Notes under the pieces: generated by a model
What the model saw: only the letters and a program-made list of their open reading frames with translations
What the model was told of the DNA's origin: nothing
Databases searched by the model: none
DNA from: Rapana venosa
Taxonomy: Eukaryota; Mollusca; Gastropoda; Neogastropoda; Muricidae
Direction of reading: 5' to 3'
DNA: 64,000 bases
Assembly: GCA_028751875.1 (NCBI GenBank)
Contig: CM054145.1
Location: 1,848,067-1,912,066 of the forward strand
Part shown: positions 10,641 to 21,506 of the stretch, in pieces
Layout: each line of letters begins with the position of its first letter
Numbering within the stretch: the stretch's first letter is position 1
Position numbers and translations under genes: made by a program

Positions 10641-11270
10641 GTACTCCCCCCGACCGCGCTAAGTGGAGCCAGCGGGGTCCCCCGTTCGTCACCATGCAGC
10701 CCCCCCTACGACCCTGGGGGGTTTTACGGGCCCAGTGAACAGTGAGTATATATGGGAGTAGTAGGGGAGTAGTATTGAGTATTAGTAGTTGGTAGAAAGT
10801 AGTTTTGGTATTAGTAGTAGTATTGAGTATAGAGTTTTTTAGTAGTGTAGTAGTTGGTATGTTTTTAAATTGAAAAGTAGTAGTAGTTGAGTGTTGAAAG
10901 AGTATGGGGAAAAAGTAGTGTAGTAGTAGTAGAACAAGAACAAGAAAAGAAAAAGAAACAGAGAGAGAGGGGGGGAGAGAGAGAAAAGAGAGAGAAGAAG
11001 AGAGAGAGAGAGAAAAGGAAGAAGAGAAGAGAAAGAAAAACAGACAGACGCGAAAAAGACTGATAGAAACCCAGCCAGCCCCGAAGCTCTTACACAGACA
11101 CACATACAAATAAATACACAATCTTTCTCAAAAAACAGCCCCGTAGGTTTGGGCGTCCCTGACATCAAACGCTCCCCAATCACCCCCCGAACCCACTTTG
11201 GGTCCCTAAGTGTAACCCAGTATCCGGTCGCCCGGGGGATACCATTTCTAATGTCAAAGAAACATTATCT
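10641..11270. other. GC-rich hairpins beside AGT- and GA-rich repeats
   Basis: 10652-10679 can form a hairpin (GACC-G-CGCT paired with AGCG-G-GGTC, one G-G mismatch, 10-nt loop). 10701-10721 can form a second (six C with six G, 9-nt loop). 10740-10930 is a loose TAGTAG-type repeat and 10950-11050 is GA-rich. 11138-11250 is unique C-rich sequence of unknown nature. I see no open frame that is not a product of the repeats. Confidence 0.45.
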
Positions 11271-11279
11271 TCATAAATT

Positions 11280-11830
11280 GTTTGATAGTGTCAGAAGGGG
11301 TCATAGTCAACGCTCTTTTTGTACCTAGAATTTTATTTCAGTATAAAGACAACAATAAACCTGGGGGGAAAAAAAGAAAACCTTTCACACCACACACACA
11401 CACACATACGCACGCGCGGCGCAACACACACGGGAAAAGTGTACACACACCTTACCCATCTAATATCCTTTTTTGAGGGGAAGGACGTTTAACTAAAGAA
11501 CTACAACACACAACACACGCGCGCGCGCGCGCGCGCAACCAACAGAAAAGTGTTAAAACCACACTTACCATTAATTCACTATTTGAGGGAAGGACGTTAA
11601 ACTGAATAATTTTTTTTTTTTTTTCAGTATAGAAGACAACAATAAGACTCAAAAAAAAAAAACCTGTAAACAAAACCACACGCACGCGGCGCGAACACAC
11701 CAAAAGTGTTCAAACACACACACTTCCCCCCATCAAATATCACATTTGACGAAAGGGACGTTAAAACGAAGAACTACAACACACAAAACACACCACGCAC
11801 AACACAACACACACAAACGGTAGGCCACTC
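11280..11830. repeat. Microsatellite-linked tandem repeat with GAAGGACGTT core
   Basis: Imperfect repeated units carry TTGAGGGAAGGACGTTAAAC-like cores at about 11474, 11583 and 11748. Each is preceded by CTTACC or a close variant and flanked by (AC)n or (GC)n. A second repeated block (TTTCAGTATA-AAGACAACAATAA) recurs about 284 bp apart at 11336 and 11622. A related core occurs inverted at 25405-25460, so this is a dispersed element that travels with microsatellites. Confidence 0.6.
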
Positions 11831-12059
11831 CCAAAATACATGTGTCCCACAATTTCATCCAGTACTTCAGCACATGCTCCATTTAGTTTGGCACGCGTTG
11901 CGCACACACCCACTGGCTTTGCCACACACCACTCTCACAAGGAACCAAAGATTCAAGAAATGTAATCGTTCTTCCCCTGTCAGTGCATAAAGAATGTACA
12001 ATAACAATGCCACAAACAGATCACAACAAAAAACCAACCCTGATCCAATAATTGGGTTT

Positions 12060-12345
12060 AAAGTAAAGGAAAAGGGCCCCATAACCTATAAGGTCGTGGG
12101 GGAGCGAGACGTCAGAGACCCACTTCTCTGGGGCCAGCTTTTGAGGGCGGCGCCCATCCCCCCCTCGTGCTTTACCTTCCCTACCCTAAAGAGGGAGGTA
12201 CCCATTTACACGGGTGAACTGGGGAACTGTACTGAACCAAGGCGCGAAACGGCCCCCACCAACTGGTAACCACGTCGACGCTCTTAACTTGGCGGGGGGG
12301 GAAAGCGAGTGCCCCGACCACTAGCTATCCCGCCCCCGGGTTTGA
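12060..12345 (-). mobile_element. SINE family E (tRNA/5S-like), degraded
   Basis: Matches the elements at 17532-17830 and 32431-32715 from CCCATAACCTATAAGG at its 3' end to the tRNA-like GACCACTAGCTATCCCG at its 5' end. The part resembling 5S rRNA has extra gaps and homopolymer changes, which may be sequencing error given the neighbouring poor sequence. Confidence 0.75.
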
Positions 12346-12479
12346 ATACTATTGAAAAACAAAAAAATCAGGGGGGACGGGGGTGGGGGCGGGGGCGGAG
12401 GGGGGGGGGAGGGGGTTTGGGGAAGGGGGGGAAGGGGTAGGGAGGCGTTAGCGGGTTGAGCACCTAGGCAAATGATTTT

Positions 12480-12579
12480 TCGTATGCAAAACTAATTTTT
12501 TTTTAAATTTTTTTTTTTTTTTTTTTTTTTTAATTTTTTTTTTTCTTTTTTTTTTTTTTTAAAATTTTTTTTCTTTTAT

Positions 12580-12610
<31 letters not shown>

Positions 12611-12918
12611 CCCTTTTTTTTTTCTTTTTTTTTTTTTTTTTTGGGGTTTTTTTTTTTTCCCCCAAAAATTAGGGCCTTTTTTGGGGGGAATTAACCACCT
12701 TCCACCCTTTCCCCACAAAAAAGTAAATTCCTTTTTTTAAAATTTTTTTTAAATTTGTGGGTCCAAAAAAAATACCCCCTTTTTTAAAAAAAATTAAAAA
12801 AATCCCGTTTTCTTTTCCCTTTTTTAAAAAAAAAATTTTTTGGTTTTTACCAGGGAAACTCACGGCAAAAAAATAAAGAGTTGATTTTTAACGCGACTTT
12901 CCGCCAAAAAAAAAAAAA

Positions 12919-12963
<45 letters not shown>

Positions 12964-13160
12964 AAGGGGGGGGGGAAAAAGGGGAAAAAGGGGGGGGTTT
13001 TTTTGAAAAGGGGGGGGGGGGGGGAAAAATAGGGGGGGAAAGGGGGAAAGGGGCGCCCCCCAAAAAAACCGAAACTTGGGTAAAGAAAAAGGGAAAAAAA
13101 AAATTTAAAAAAAGGAAAAGAAATGGAAAATTTTTTTAAAGCTTTTTTTTTTTGGGGGAA

Positions 13161-13219
<59 letters not shown>

Positions 13220-13282
13220 CAAACCCCCAAAGGGAAGATGCCCAAATTTGGGTTTTTCTTTTTTTTTCTTTTTGGGGTTTTT

Positions 13283-13343
<61 letters not shown>

Positions 13344-13346
13344 GTT

Positions 13347-13440
<94 letters not shown>
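12480..13440. other. Homopolymer-rich, probably low-quality sequence
   Basis: Long T, A and G runs with almost no mixed sequence: T-rich at 12490-12660, G runs at 12919-12962 and 13160-13215, and nearly unbroken G from 13284 to 13439. It occupies the place where copy A has about 900 bases of ordinary DNA (100-1030). I read it as uncorrected or miscalled sequence rather than biology. Glycine- or proline-rich open frames here should be ignored. Confidence 0.75.
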
Positions 13441-13686
13441 TTCCCCAAACCAACTCTAGTCCTACGCGAATGTCATGGACTCCATTGTGGGCTATTTTCT
13501 TTTTTCTTTCTTTTTCGTTTGATTGTTTCTTTGTTTCTTTGAATGAAGGACCTGACGCCAGTGGGCTAACTGAGAGATGCTTTTCTTTTTGGGACTGCCC
13601 CAAATGAAGGGCGAACAAAACAAAACAAAAAAAGAAAAGAAAAAAAGACACGCTGTCTAATAATAGACACACGAAACAATGTCCTT

Positions 13687-13774
<88 letters not shown>

Positions 13775-14103
13775 GATCGATCGAACAGTGGACAGAGAAT
13801 TAGAAAGGAAAGATAAGGATTCAAACAACAACACCCTTCGCCTTCCCCCTCCCCCATCTATGAAGCCAATCAATCAATCAATCATTCCTCCCTCCGTCCA
13901 TCTATGAAGCCAATCAATCAATCAATCACTCAATCAATCAATTTACTCAGTTCGGCTGAACTAGCCTTTTATTAAGTCTATTTCTTCAGAGTATACATGA
14001 CCAAGATAGCTGGAAACAAGCAAAAAAACCGTAAAGTGTGAAATACTGGTAATATCATTATCTGTGAAGACAGCAGCTAACGTTGAGGAAATAATCTAAA
14101 TGG

Positions 14104-14134
<31 letters not shown>

Positions 14135-14167
14135 TGTGTGTGTGTTTTGGGGGATTTTGTTGTTGTT
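13441..14167. repeat. Copy B of simple-repeat block
   Basis: Counterpart of 1049-1780: (GA)n at 13690-13771, (CAAT)n at 13866-13942, an identical unique stretch to 14100, then a GT tract at 14103-14145 that is interrupted and shorter than in copy A. Confidence 0.9.
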
Positions 14168-14496
14168 TTTTATATCGAGGATAATGGAATAAGCACTTAT
14201 GTGCTTTTTTACATCCAGTCCCCGTGTGTATGCGTTTTGTAAATTGTCATCTGTTCCCACCGGCACACAAAGGCCTACTCTTACGAAAAGCGGAACAGGA
14301 TTTAACGTGTGCGCAAGATGTTCTGCGTGCGTTCGCACACGGGGCCTCGGTTTATAGTCTCATCCAAAAGACTTTTGGGGAGAGTGGAGTCTGCACTGAC
14401 GTTAACTCCAGGGGAAAATATCCCCTTGAACGGGAATCGAACCCGGGTCGTCAGATTGCGAGCGCAATGTTCTGACCACTAGGCTATCCCGTCTCC
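14168..14496 (-). mobile_element. SINE family B, full length, copy B
   Basis: Counterpart of 1780-2105 with the same boundaries and only isolated single-base indels, for example one extra A in the middle. It shares the tRNA-like head at 14496-14430 (minus strand) and the TATCGAGGATAATGGAATAA end on the plus strand. Confidence 0.9.
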
Positions 14497-14579
14497 TTGT
14501 GTGTGTGCGCGTGTGCGTGTGTGAGTGAGTGAGTGAGTGAGTGAGTGAGTGAGTGAGTGAGTGAGTGATGTGAGTGAGT

Positions 14580-14638
<59 letters not shown>

Positions 14639-14724
14639 CACAGAGAAACAGAGAGAGAGAACAGAGAGACCGAGACAGACACAACAGACAGAGAGAGAGA
14701 GTGGTGTGTGTGTGTGTCTGTGTT

Positions 14725-14773
<49 letters not shown>

Positions 14774-15311
14774 GCGTGCGTGCGTGCGTGAAAAAAGGCA
14801 ACAAATATGACACTGCAACGAACTCAATCAAAACTAGTCACATTCAAAAAGAACAACAACAAACCAAAACGTAAAAAGTAGAAACTCAACAAAAACCGTT
14901 TTCTACAAATTAGCAAAACAACAAAAAATGTGCAAACAAGTGTTAAAACTGAACAAAACAAAAAATTATATTAAAAAAAACAACCAGAACATGTTCTAGG
15001 GGGGATGGTGCGAAAAAGGGGCGGGAAACAACGGAATTTTCTGTTTGGGTTTTCTTTGGTAGTTGGTTTTTCTGGGGAATGGAGACCGCTGCCTACGTTT
15101 TTATGACGTTGTTGTCCTGCTGTACCCACGCCGCTCATTCCAAATCTCTCCATCCACTCCAGCAGTACTTTTAACTCATCATGTGGCTTTCTCAGAGTCA
15201 GAAGTACAATGGGAGCTTAAAGTTAGAGGGCCGCCGTGATGCCACCTAGCGCAGGGCCGGCCCTGAACTACTGCTGGGTCACTTTGGCAGTGCTCAAGCG
15301 GTGCCTGTTCA
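14497..15311. repeat. Copy B microsatellite and unique spacer
   Basis: 14499-14790 is the GTGA/GA/GACA/GT compound array with altered counts, including one GATG interruption near 14566. 14795-15311 is the same unique block as 2391-2941. No gene is supported. Confidence 0.8.
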
Positions 15312-16275
15312 GAGTTAAATCTGGAGTTCAGAGTTAATCTGGAGTTGAGATTTAATCTTCAGGAGTTAATCTGGAGTTGAGATTTAATCTTCAGGAATTA
15401 ATCTGGAGTTGAGATTTAATCTTCAGGAGTTAATCTGGAGTTGAGATTTGATCTTCAGGAGTTAATCTGGAGTTGAGATTTAATCTTCAGGAGTTAATCT
15501 GGAGTTGAGATTTAATCTTCAGGAGTTAATCTTCAGGAGTTAATCTGGAGTTGAGATTTAATCTTCAGGAGTTAATCTGGAGTTGAGATTTAATCTTCAG
15601 GAGTTAATCTGGAGTTGAGATTTAATCTTCAGGATTTAAATTTCCTGGAGTTGAGATTTAATTTTCAGGAGTTAATCTGGAGTTAGAGTTAATCTTCAGG
15701 AGTTAATCTGGAGTTGAGATTTAATCTTCAGGAGTTAACGGGATTTGAGATTTATCTTCAGGAGTTAATCTGGAGTTGAGATTTAATCTTCAGGAGTTAA
15801 TGTGGAGTTGAGATTTAATCTTCAGGAGTTAATCTGGAGTTGAGAGTTAATCTTCAGGAGTCAATATGGAGTTGAGATTTGATCTTCAGGAGTTAATCTG
15901 GAGTTGAGAGTTAATCTTCAGGAGTTAATCTGGAGTTGAGATTTGATCTTCAGGAGTTAATCTGGAGTTGAGATTTAATCTTCAGGAGTTAATCTGGAGT
16001 TGAGAGTTAATCTTCAGGAGTTAATCTGGAGTTCAGATTTGATCTTCAGGAGTTAATCTGGAGTTGAGATTAATCTTCAGGAGTTAATCTGGAGTTCAGT
16101 TTTAATCTTTAGGAGTTAATCTGGAGTTCAGATTTAATCTTCAGGAGTTAATCTGGAGTTGAGATTTAATCTTCAGGAGTTAATCTGGAGTTCAGATTTA
16201 ATCTGGACTTCAGAGTTAATCTTGGAGTTCAGATTTAATCTGGACTTCAGAGTTAATCCGGAGTTCAGAGTTAAT
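15312..16275. repeat. 32-bp minisatellite, copy B
   Basis: About 30 units of the array seen at 2942-3665, made of paired 16-mers. It has several private variants (a collapsed unit near 15740 and a TTTCCTGG variant near 15640). The length difference of roughly 240 bp from copy A shows fast unit turnover. Confidence 0.95.
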
Positions 16276-17531
16276 CTGAACACCAGATTAATTTATGAAC
16301 AGCCGTTGGAGGAGAACGAGATTTTTCTTGGCCATTGAGAGCCAGAAGAAGAGAAGGTAGCTTGTGTGTCAAACTTCCTGCAAGAGACACATGGACACTT
16401 TCAAAGTTACATCCATTCACCCCTATCTTTTTAAAGGGTTTTCTCACCGTTACAGCGAAATTCCACCTCACAGCAGAGGCATACCGAGAAAAGACGTTGA
16501 AGCACACAGACAAAAACAATCTCCCAAACTCAATTCAGTTCGGAGAACAGCCTTCAACGAACCTTGGCCCTTCTGAGTCTCAAAGACCAAGAGAGATCCG
16601 AGAGATCTTGTTCTCCTTTGGCCCTCAAACTAAGCTGTACGGCCCACGAGAGGAGCTGGAAAGGATTTGCCAATCCAATCCTATTGTTCATAAACCCTGC
16701 CGACCACAGGGGCCATATCAGGGCTGTCACCTCGTCAACTTTTAAATCTCAGATTAAAATTGGGCAGCTATATACAGATTAAAACAGGGTATAAAACCAA
16801 CTGTACTGTCATTCCCTGTATCAACGCCCTGGCCAACCATAAGGACTTGCCTCTATTTCTCTCATACACATCTGAAGGTGTGAAAAAGCGAACGAGAGAA
16901 GAAGATGATCATGTTTTCTTCCAACAGCAATTCATGTGTCCAGCGTTATGTTAACTCTACAGGCACCACTGACAAGAGTGCGTTGGTCGATAGCTGTAGG
17001 GAGTGTATGATTCATGACTGGTTCATCAACACCAAAAGTAAGAAAAAGTGGGAAAACTATTGAAGATACTGTGCATTTGAGAAAGAGGGATGTAGGGGTA
17101 TGAAAGAGGGCTATGTGTGTGAGTGTGTGTGTGAGTGTGTGCGCGCGCGTGCTCACGCGTGTAAATATAGGGGCAGGGTGTTGGTTGCAAATATACATCA
17201 ACAAAAAAGCAAACAACAAGTTAAAAAAGAACAGCCAACCAACAATGGAAAAAACAACAACTAAACAAAAACGATGCTTAAAAAACTCCAAACCTGTCAG
17301 CCAAGAAGGCGTCATTTGAAACAGACCCCCACACAAAGCAGACGATGAACCAGTCCGGTTAGCCCGCGTGACGACGAATGAATAAAGTCCGAATTCTTCC
17401 GTCTCCTAAAAAACAACTGCGAAATAAATTTTAAAAATGATAAGGAGTAAAATAAAAACTAGCAATAAACGAGTCAAAACGTAACACACAAACCTAACTG
17501 GTAGTTAAACAGGACAGGAGTAAATATTCAT
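16276..17531 (-). mobile_element. Copy B spacer with LINE 3' tail (repeat F)
   Basis: Matches 3666-4936. The LINE-tail repeat lies at about 16668-16840, with the CCAATCCAATCC border and the AGGGCTGTCACCTCGTCAAC segment. The remainder is AT-rich spacer with short GT/GC runs at 17113-17160. Confidence 0.7.
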
Positions 17532-17830
17532 AAAGGTAAAGGTGTTCCCATAACCTAGGTGGTCATAGGGGAGTGAGGTGTTGGAGACCTCAGCTTCTCC
17601 AGGGGCCAGCATATTAAGGGCGGCGCCCATCTCCTCTCCCTCACTGCTTTACCTTCCCTGACCCTAAAAAGGGCAGGTACCTAAAGACAGCTGGGTGAAC
17701 TGGGGGACTGTACTGAAGCCAAGGCGCGCAAACGGTCACCCATTCACTTGGTAACCGCGCTCAATGCTGCTTAACCTTAGTTTGGGGCAAAGCGAGTGCT
17801 CTGACCCACAGAGCTATCCTGTCCCCGGGG
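17532..17830 (-). mobile_element. SINE family E (tRNA/5S-like chimera), complete
   Basis: On the minus strand it begins with a tRNA-like start (AGCTCTGTGGGTCAGAGCAC). Then comes a stretch very like the 3' half of animal 5S rRNA (TTAAGCAGC, GAGCGCGGTTACC, then ATGGGTGACCG), then a body with AAGGTAAAGCAGTGAGGGAG and a 3' end reading ATGGGAACACCTTTACC. Copy A of the duplication retains only the last 30 bases (4937-4966), so the breakpoint of the 3.77 kb difference lies within this SINE. Confidence 0.82.
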
Positions 17831-17959
17831 TACGGATACGTAAGCACAGGTAACTATTGGAAGACTCACAAAGTAAGGCACAAGTAACCACTGAAAGATG
17901 AACAAGGCAGGGCCACTGAAATACTTTACAAATAAATGAAGAAAGTCAATAACATATAA

Positions 17960-18320
17960 ATGTATTCTTAACAAACGAGACAGTTAACTGCTACTTTATT
18001 TTTTGGAGGTTTTCTCTATCCAAAAAATAAAAAGGGAAGCTCTCTTTACATGAGAAAACTCAGTGTTACTTTATTTTTTAGGTTTTCTCTACCCCCCCAT
18101 CCCAAGAAAATATATGTAAGCTTTCTTAACATAGAGACAATAAAGTATTTCTATATTTTAGATATTTTTCTCTATCCAAAAGTAAACATCAAAGCATTCT
18201 TAACATACAAGACAGCACACTTCTTTATCTGAAAGATTTTCCTGCATCCAAAACAAAACATGAACGCATTCCCAACACATGAGAGAACTAAGTACTACTG
18301 CATCCAAAATGCCACGGTTC
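17960..18320. repeat. Degenerate tandem repeat, ~75-bp unit
   Basis: Five diverged units start near 17962, 18037, 18118, 18192 and 18265. Each has a CATTCTTAACATACGAGAC-like start, an ACTTTATTTT middle and a TTTCTCTATCCAAAA end. Spacing is 73-81 bp. It lies between the family E SINE and a short GT run (18358-18372). Confidence 0.75.
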
Positions 18321-18579
18321 GCATAATTCTGCGCGTAACTCTGTGCTGTTTTTCTCTGTGTGTGTGTGTGTCTGCGGGCTAGAGTCTTTCTGTGTGCACA
18401 TACGCATTTTTCACATAATTATGTGGTGAACTCCAGCTTGGTTGCATGCACATTCCCTTTTCTCTGCAACTTTGCACGCAGGTTAGCTTCTCATGAAGTT
18501 CTTGGGGGTTTGGATGGTCAGCTGAGTCATCAGCAGTCCCGTGACCTTGGCGTCGTGGAGGAGACACGAAAGACGAAAA

Positions 18580-18900
18580 CATTATGAGAGACCCTCCATG
18601 ACTTCCACTCTACCATCTCCATTGGCGGCAGACCCCTCAACAACTTGCGGTTTGCCGATGACATTGACCTCATGGGCGGAAGTAACACAGAGCTGCAAGA
18701 TCTTACGACCAGACTTGAGAACAGAGCTAGAGCATATGGGATGGAGGTGAGCTCGGAGAAAAGTAAAGTACTTGTGAACAGCACGAGCAACGCCACTGCT
18801 AAAATTTACATGAACGGCCAGCTGAGTAGCAGAAGCTTTAAATAGGAGGAGATCTTGGCTTGAGTTAAGAGGAGAGTCAGTCTTTGGCTGAAGAAGTTCA
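18580..18900 (+). mobile_element. RTE-like reverse transcriptase fragment (palm domain)
   Basis: The frame at 18630-18843 reads ISIGGRPLNNLRFADDIDLM, with the catalytic motif C as FADD, followed by the typical thumb-side text ENRARAYGMEVSSEKSKVLV and KIYMNGQL. A frame change at about 18600 joins an upstream DFHSTIS segment. Conservation of FADDI and of the E-x-S-x-x-K-S-K-V-L motif makes this a clear non-LTR reverse transcriptase of the kind found with the TLTADLERR-type C-termini at 9.3 and 51 kb. Ends are lost; inactive. Confidence 0.88.
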
Positions 18901-19614
18901 TTGGTCGCTGTTCCAGCGTGGGCTGTTGGCGCCCGCGTGGTGTTGCGTCTCTACTTGGAGAGCAGGGGGGAGCAGTCACCCTTGAAGTAGTTCAGGCTCC
19001 CGAGAACCCGGTCTTTGTTCTTTGTTGTGCTGTCCATCTTGTCAACATCTCCCTTGGGGTGCAGGAGTGCTCCCTGTTTCCTTTCCAGAGACAGGTCCCT
19101 GTGGGTGACTCCAGTAGAGGAGATGTGTCAGGAGAGGGTACTGCCTGGTGTGCCCTGAAGAGAGTCACCGGCCGCGTGTCCCTGACCCTCAGGAATTCCC
19201 ATCCCCCTTTATCCCCTGCACCCACCTCTTTTCCCCAAGACCCGTTTCCCTGTCCACCCGTGACCCTCCTTGAGGACTTCAGCCTGCCCTGAGCTACCCC
19301 ACGGTGGCAGCGTGTGGAAACCTGAGTTGTGACTGTGCGGGAAGTGGGAGGGGAACATTCCTCAAGCAGGTTTCAGAACTGTGGAGAAGAGGGGAGGGAA
19401 TTATAAAGTTAGGATTTAGAGTGTGGTTGGAAACTGAATCTGTGTGTGAAAGTGGGTTTAAGTATTTGTCTGATGTGATTGTTTTGAAAGGTGAACAGTA
19501 AAACCTGGAACTTTTTCTTCCGTGTTCTGTGTTTGTTGTTGTCCGGATGATAGTCAGAGTGGGAACGGGTGGGGGTTTAGCCACAATCCCTTAAGGAGCG
19601 TGACACAAAAGGAA
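18901..19614. other. Unassigned mixed-composition region
   Basis: Higher GC than the neighbourhood. A plus-strand open frame of 124 codons at 18918-19292 has no recognisable motif, and a second at 19304-19501 likewise. It lies between two LINE fragments, so it may be retrotransposon 3' or 5' sequence. No function can be assigned. Confidence 0.35.
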
Positions 19615-20015
19615 TGCTTCGTCTTGAGGCGCTATCACAACACTTCCAGTGTATGGAACAAAACTGACGAACTGCGATAGCCCTCACTACAGGACAGAAG
19701 ACGAACTGCTCGTCTCACCATGCTCTACAAAATTCAACATGAAATGGTATGCATGAGCAGCATGAAACAACAGCTAGAGACTCCTGTAGCCCACAGAAGA
19801 GAAGCCACATCTACCAATATGTACTGTAACCAAGCTGTCGCACCCAATATCAGCAACACGTCCTTCTCACCAAGAACAATCCGAGGCTGGAACAACCTGG
19901 CACAGAGCGTCGTGGAGGGAAGCCACAAGCATCCACACCTTAGTGTCAGGCCAGGGCCTCCAGACTCCCTGACTAGGGTTTGGGCTTTCTGTTGTTTATT
20001 TGGGGTGGGGGGTTT
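19615..20015 (+). mobile_element. LINE polymerase C-terminal end (CR1/L2-like)
   Basis: Plus-strand text runs LRLEALSQH, MLYKIQHEMVCM, then a serine-rich stretch and NTSFSPRTIRGWNNLAQSVV at about 19855-19914. The F-x-P-R-T-I-x-x-W-N-x-L pattern is the well-known end of CR1/L2-like ORF2 proteins. A frame shift separates the first part. Reverse transcriptase and endonuclease are missing. Confidence 0.85.
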
Positions 20016-20229
20016 TCGCCGCTTCCAACCTCCTCCAAAAGTGACGGAATAATCAGCTTGTTGATTGCGGTTGCTCCCCTGGAAGAAGACCACTCCAGGC
20101 TGTATCTGGGAATGCTCTGCCCTGGATTTTTCAGCTGGCAGATCTATCTACGGCCCTCAGCTGCAGGCACCTCATAGTAGGACCCACGCAGGCAGGCAGC
20201 TTTCAGCAATGCAGCCTGAGATCTGTCAG
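20016..20229. other. Spacer after LINE end
   Basis: Sequence following the LINE stop, probably its 3' UTR or unrelated flank. No repeats or coding signal are recognised. Confidence 0.35.
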
Positions 20230-20931
20230 TCACCGGTTTTTTCGGATCCGTATCCCCATTTCCCTGCGAAAGCGCTCAGCCCTCAGATCGATGGCCTCCT
20301 CTTCATCCTGAGGCCGATTCTGGCTCAAGTCTTGTCGGGGCTGGATGTCAATGTCGTCGACTTCCCCGCTGCTGGTCGTCGCTTGTGAAACGCCACGGCC
20401 AGTGACAGGAAAGACGTGAGACAGTACGCGCCTGATCGGCTCCGGCTCGGCTCTTTCCGGATCGGTGCGATCGGCCCTTACCGACGAAGGGTCTTCCTCC
20501 CCTGCTGCGGGAACAGCTAAAGCAGCCGAGCAAACACTTACGAGACTACGGCTGTCTGGTGTGGCATCTGAACTGGCGGGACCAGCACTGGCGGGGAGGA
20601 GCGAGGCGGCGTTCTGGTTCCCCTGGGTCAAGCTGGGGGAGGTAGGGTGGCCAGGCAGGGAGCCTGATGGCGCTGGCTCGTTTCCTGCCTGGGCGGGCGT
20701 GGTGTTGCCGTTCTGGACAGCGGGATCGACTCCTCCTGTGTCGTGCACGCTGTCGGCCCCTGAGCTTGTTGGAGGAGGAGGAGGATCCATCAGGGACGTG
20801 GGCACGTCGCCTTCTGTGTCAGTCTCTCTGGGTACAGGGACCAAGGTGGAGTTGAGGGGAGACGGTGAGTGTGTTGGGTTTTCTTTTTTGTGGTTTTGTT
20901 CCTTGCACTGCCACGTACGTGGTTCCAGTTA
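20230..20931 (-). CDS. Uncharacterised open frame, Pro/Ser/Ala-rich with charged tail
   Basis: The minus strand is open for about 233 codons, from a stop near 20932 to TGA at 20230, with no ATG near the start. It therefore looks like part of a larger coding unit, or a 5'-truncated one. The N-terminal half is low-complexity (PPPPPTSSGADSVHD and similar). The C-terminal 60 residues are acidic then basic (EVDDIDIQPRQ, DEEEAIDLRAERFRREMG, ending IRIRKNR). GC content is well above the flanks. Candidates are the disordered ORF1 of a non-LTR element or a host exon. It is absent from copy A. I do not recognise it. Confidence 0.35.
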
Positions 20932-21335
20932 CACACATGGATAGCTGGACCTCTTTTTCTGTGGAATTTTTTTCTTCCTCTGGACAGGAATGTCACCCCC
21001 CTCCCTCCCTGAAAAAAAAAAAGTGATTACCGGGACGTGGCCAGCTGATTTTTCCCCCTCCCTGCTTCCAGCTTCGTTAAGACTGCCCTGAAAGAGGATA
21101 AGAAGGCAGTTTTTCTCCTTGAACAGATGTACACAATCTTAGCAAAGAAGGCTGATAAGCCTAAAAGAGGCTTGAAATGTTCTTGCCTGAAAAACAATAC
21201 TGCGCGAGCTCAGTTCCCAGATTATAACAAAACAAAACCTGCTTCAGTGACCTATCCGCACCAGACTGACCAAAAGCTAAGAAACAAACAAGCGCCTCAT
21301 AAACACACAACACAAACAATCCCCTAAAACCCAAA

Positions 21336-21434
21336 AAAGGCGATTCACATCTGAAAAGAACCCACAAACTTAAAACCCCTCCAAACATTTCAGTAGAAGC
21401 GACTCACACAAAGTCAGTTACAGAGGGAAGCTAA

Positions 21435-21466
<32 letters not shown>

Positions 21467-21506
21467 CACACACACCACACACACACACAAAAAAAACACT
21501 CTTGCA
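21336..21506. repeat. Copy B AC-rich spacer
   Basis: Counterpart of 4967-5173. It contains (AC)n at 21436-21490 and lacks a 25-base stretch with a G run that copy A has next to the exon candidate. Confidence 0.8.

Larger units (their letters stand above)
17560..21335 (+). other. 3.77 kb block present only in copy B
   Basis: Absent from copy A between 4966 and 4967. It contains most of a SINE E, a 75-bp tandem repeat, a reverse-transcriptase fragment, an unassigned region, a LINE C-terminal end and a 233-codon open frame. The breakpoints show only a few bases of shared sequence (CCTAGGTG on the left, AAAAGGCGATTC on the right) and no target-site duplication. A deletion from copy A is therefore more likely than an insertion into copy B. 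Confidence 0.75.

Noticed and set aside
13123..13873. Glycine-rich and proline-rich open frames up to 245 codons
   Set aside because: Translations of G homopolymers and (GA)n in probably erroneous sequence.
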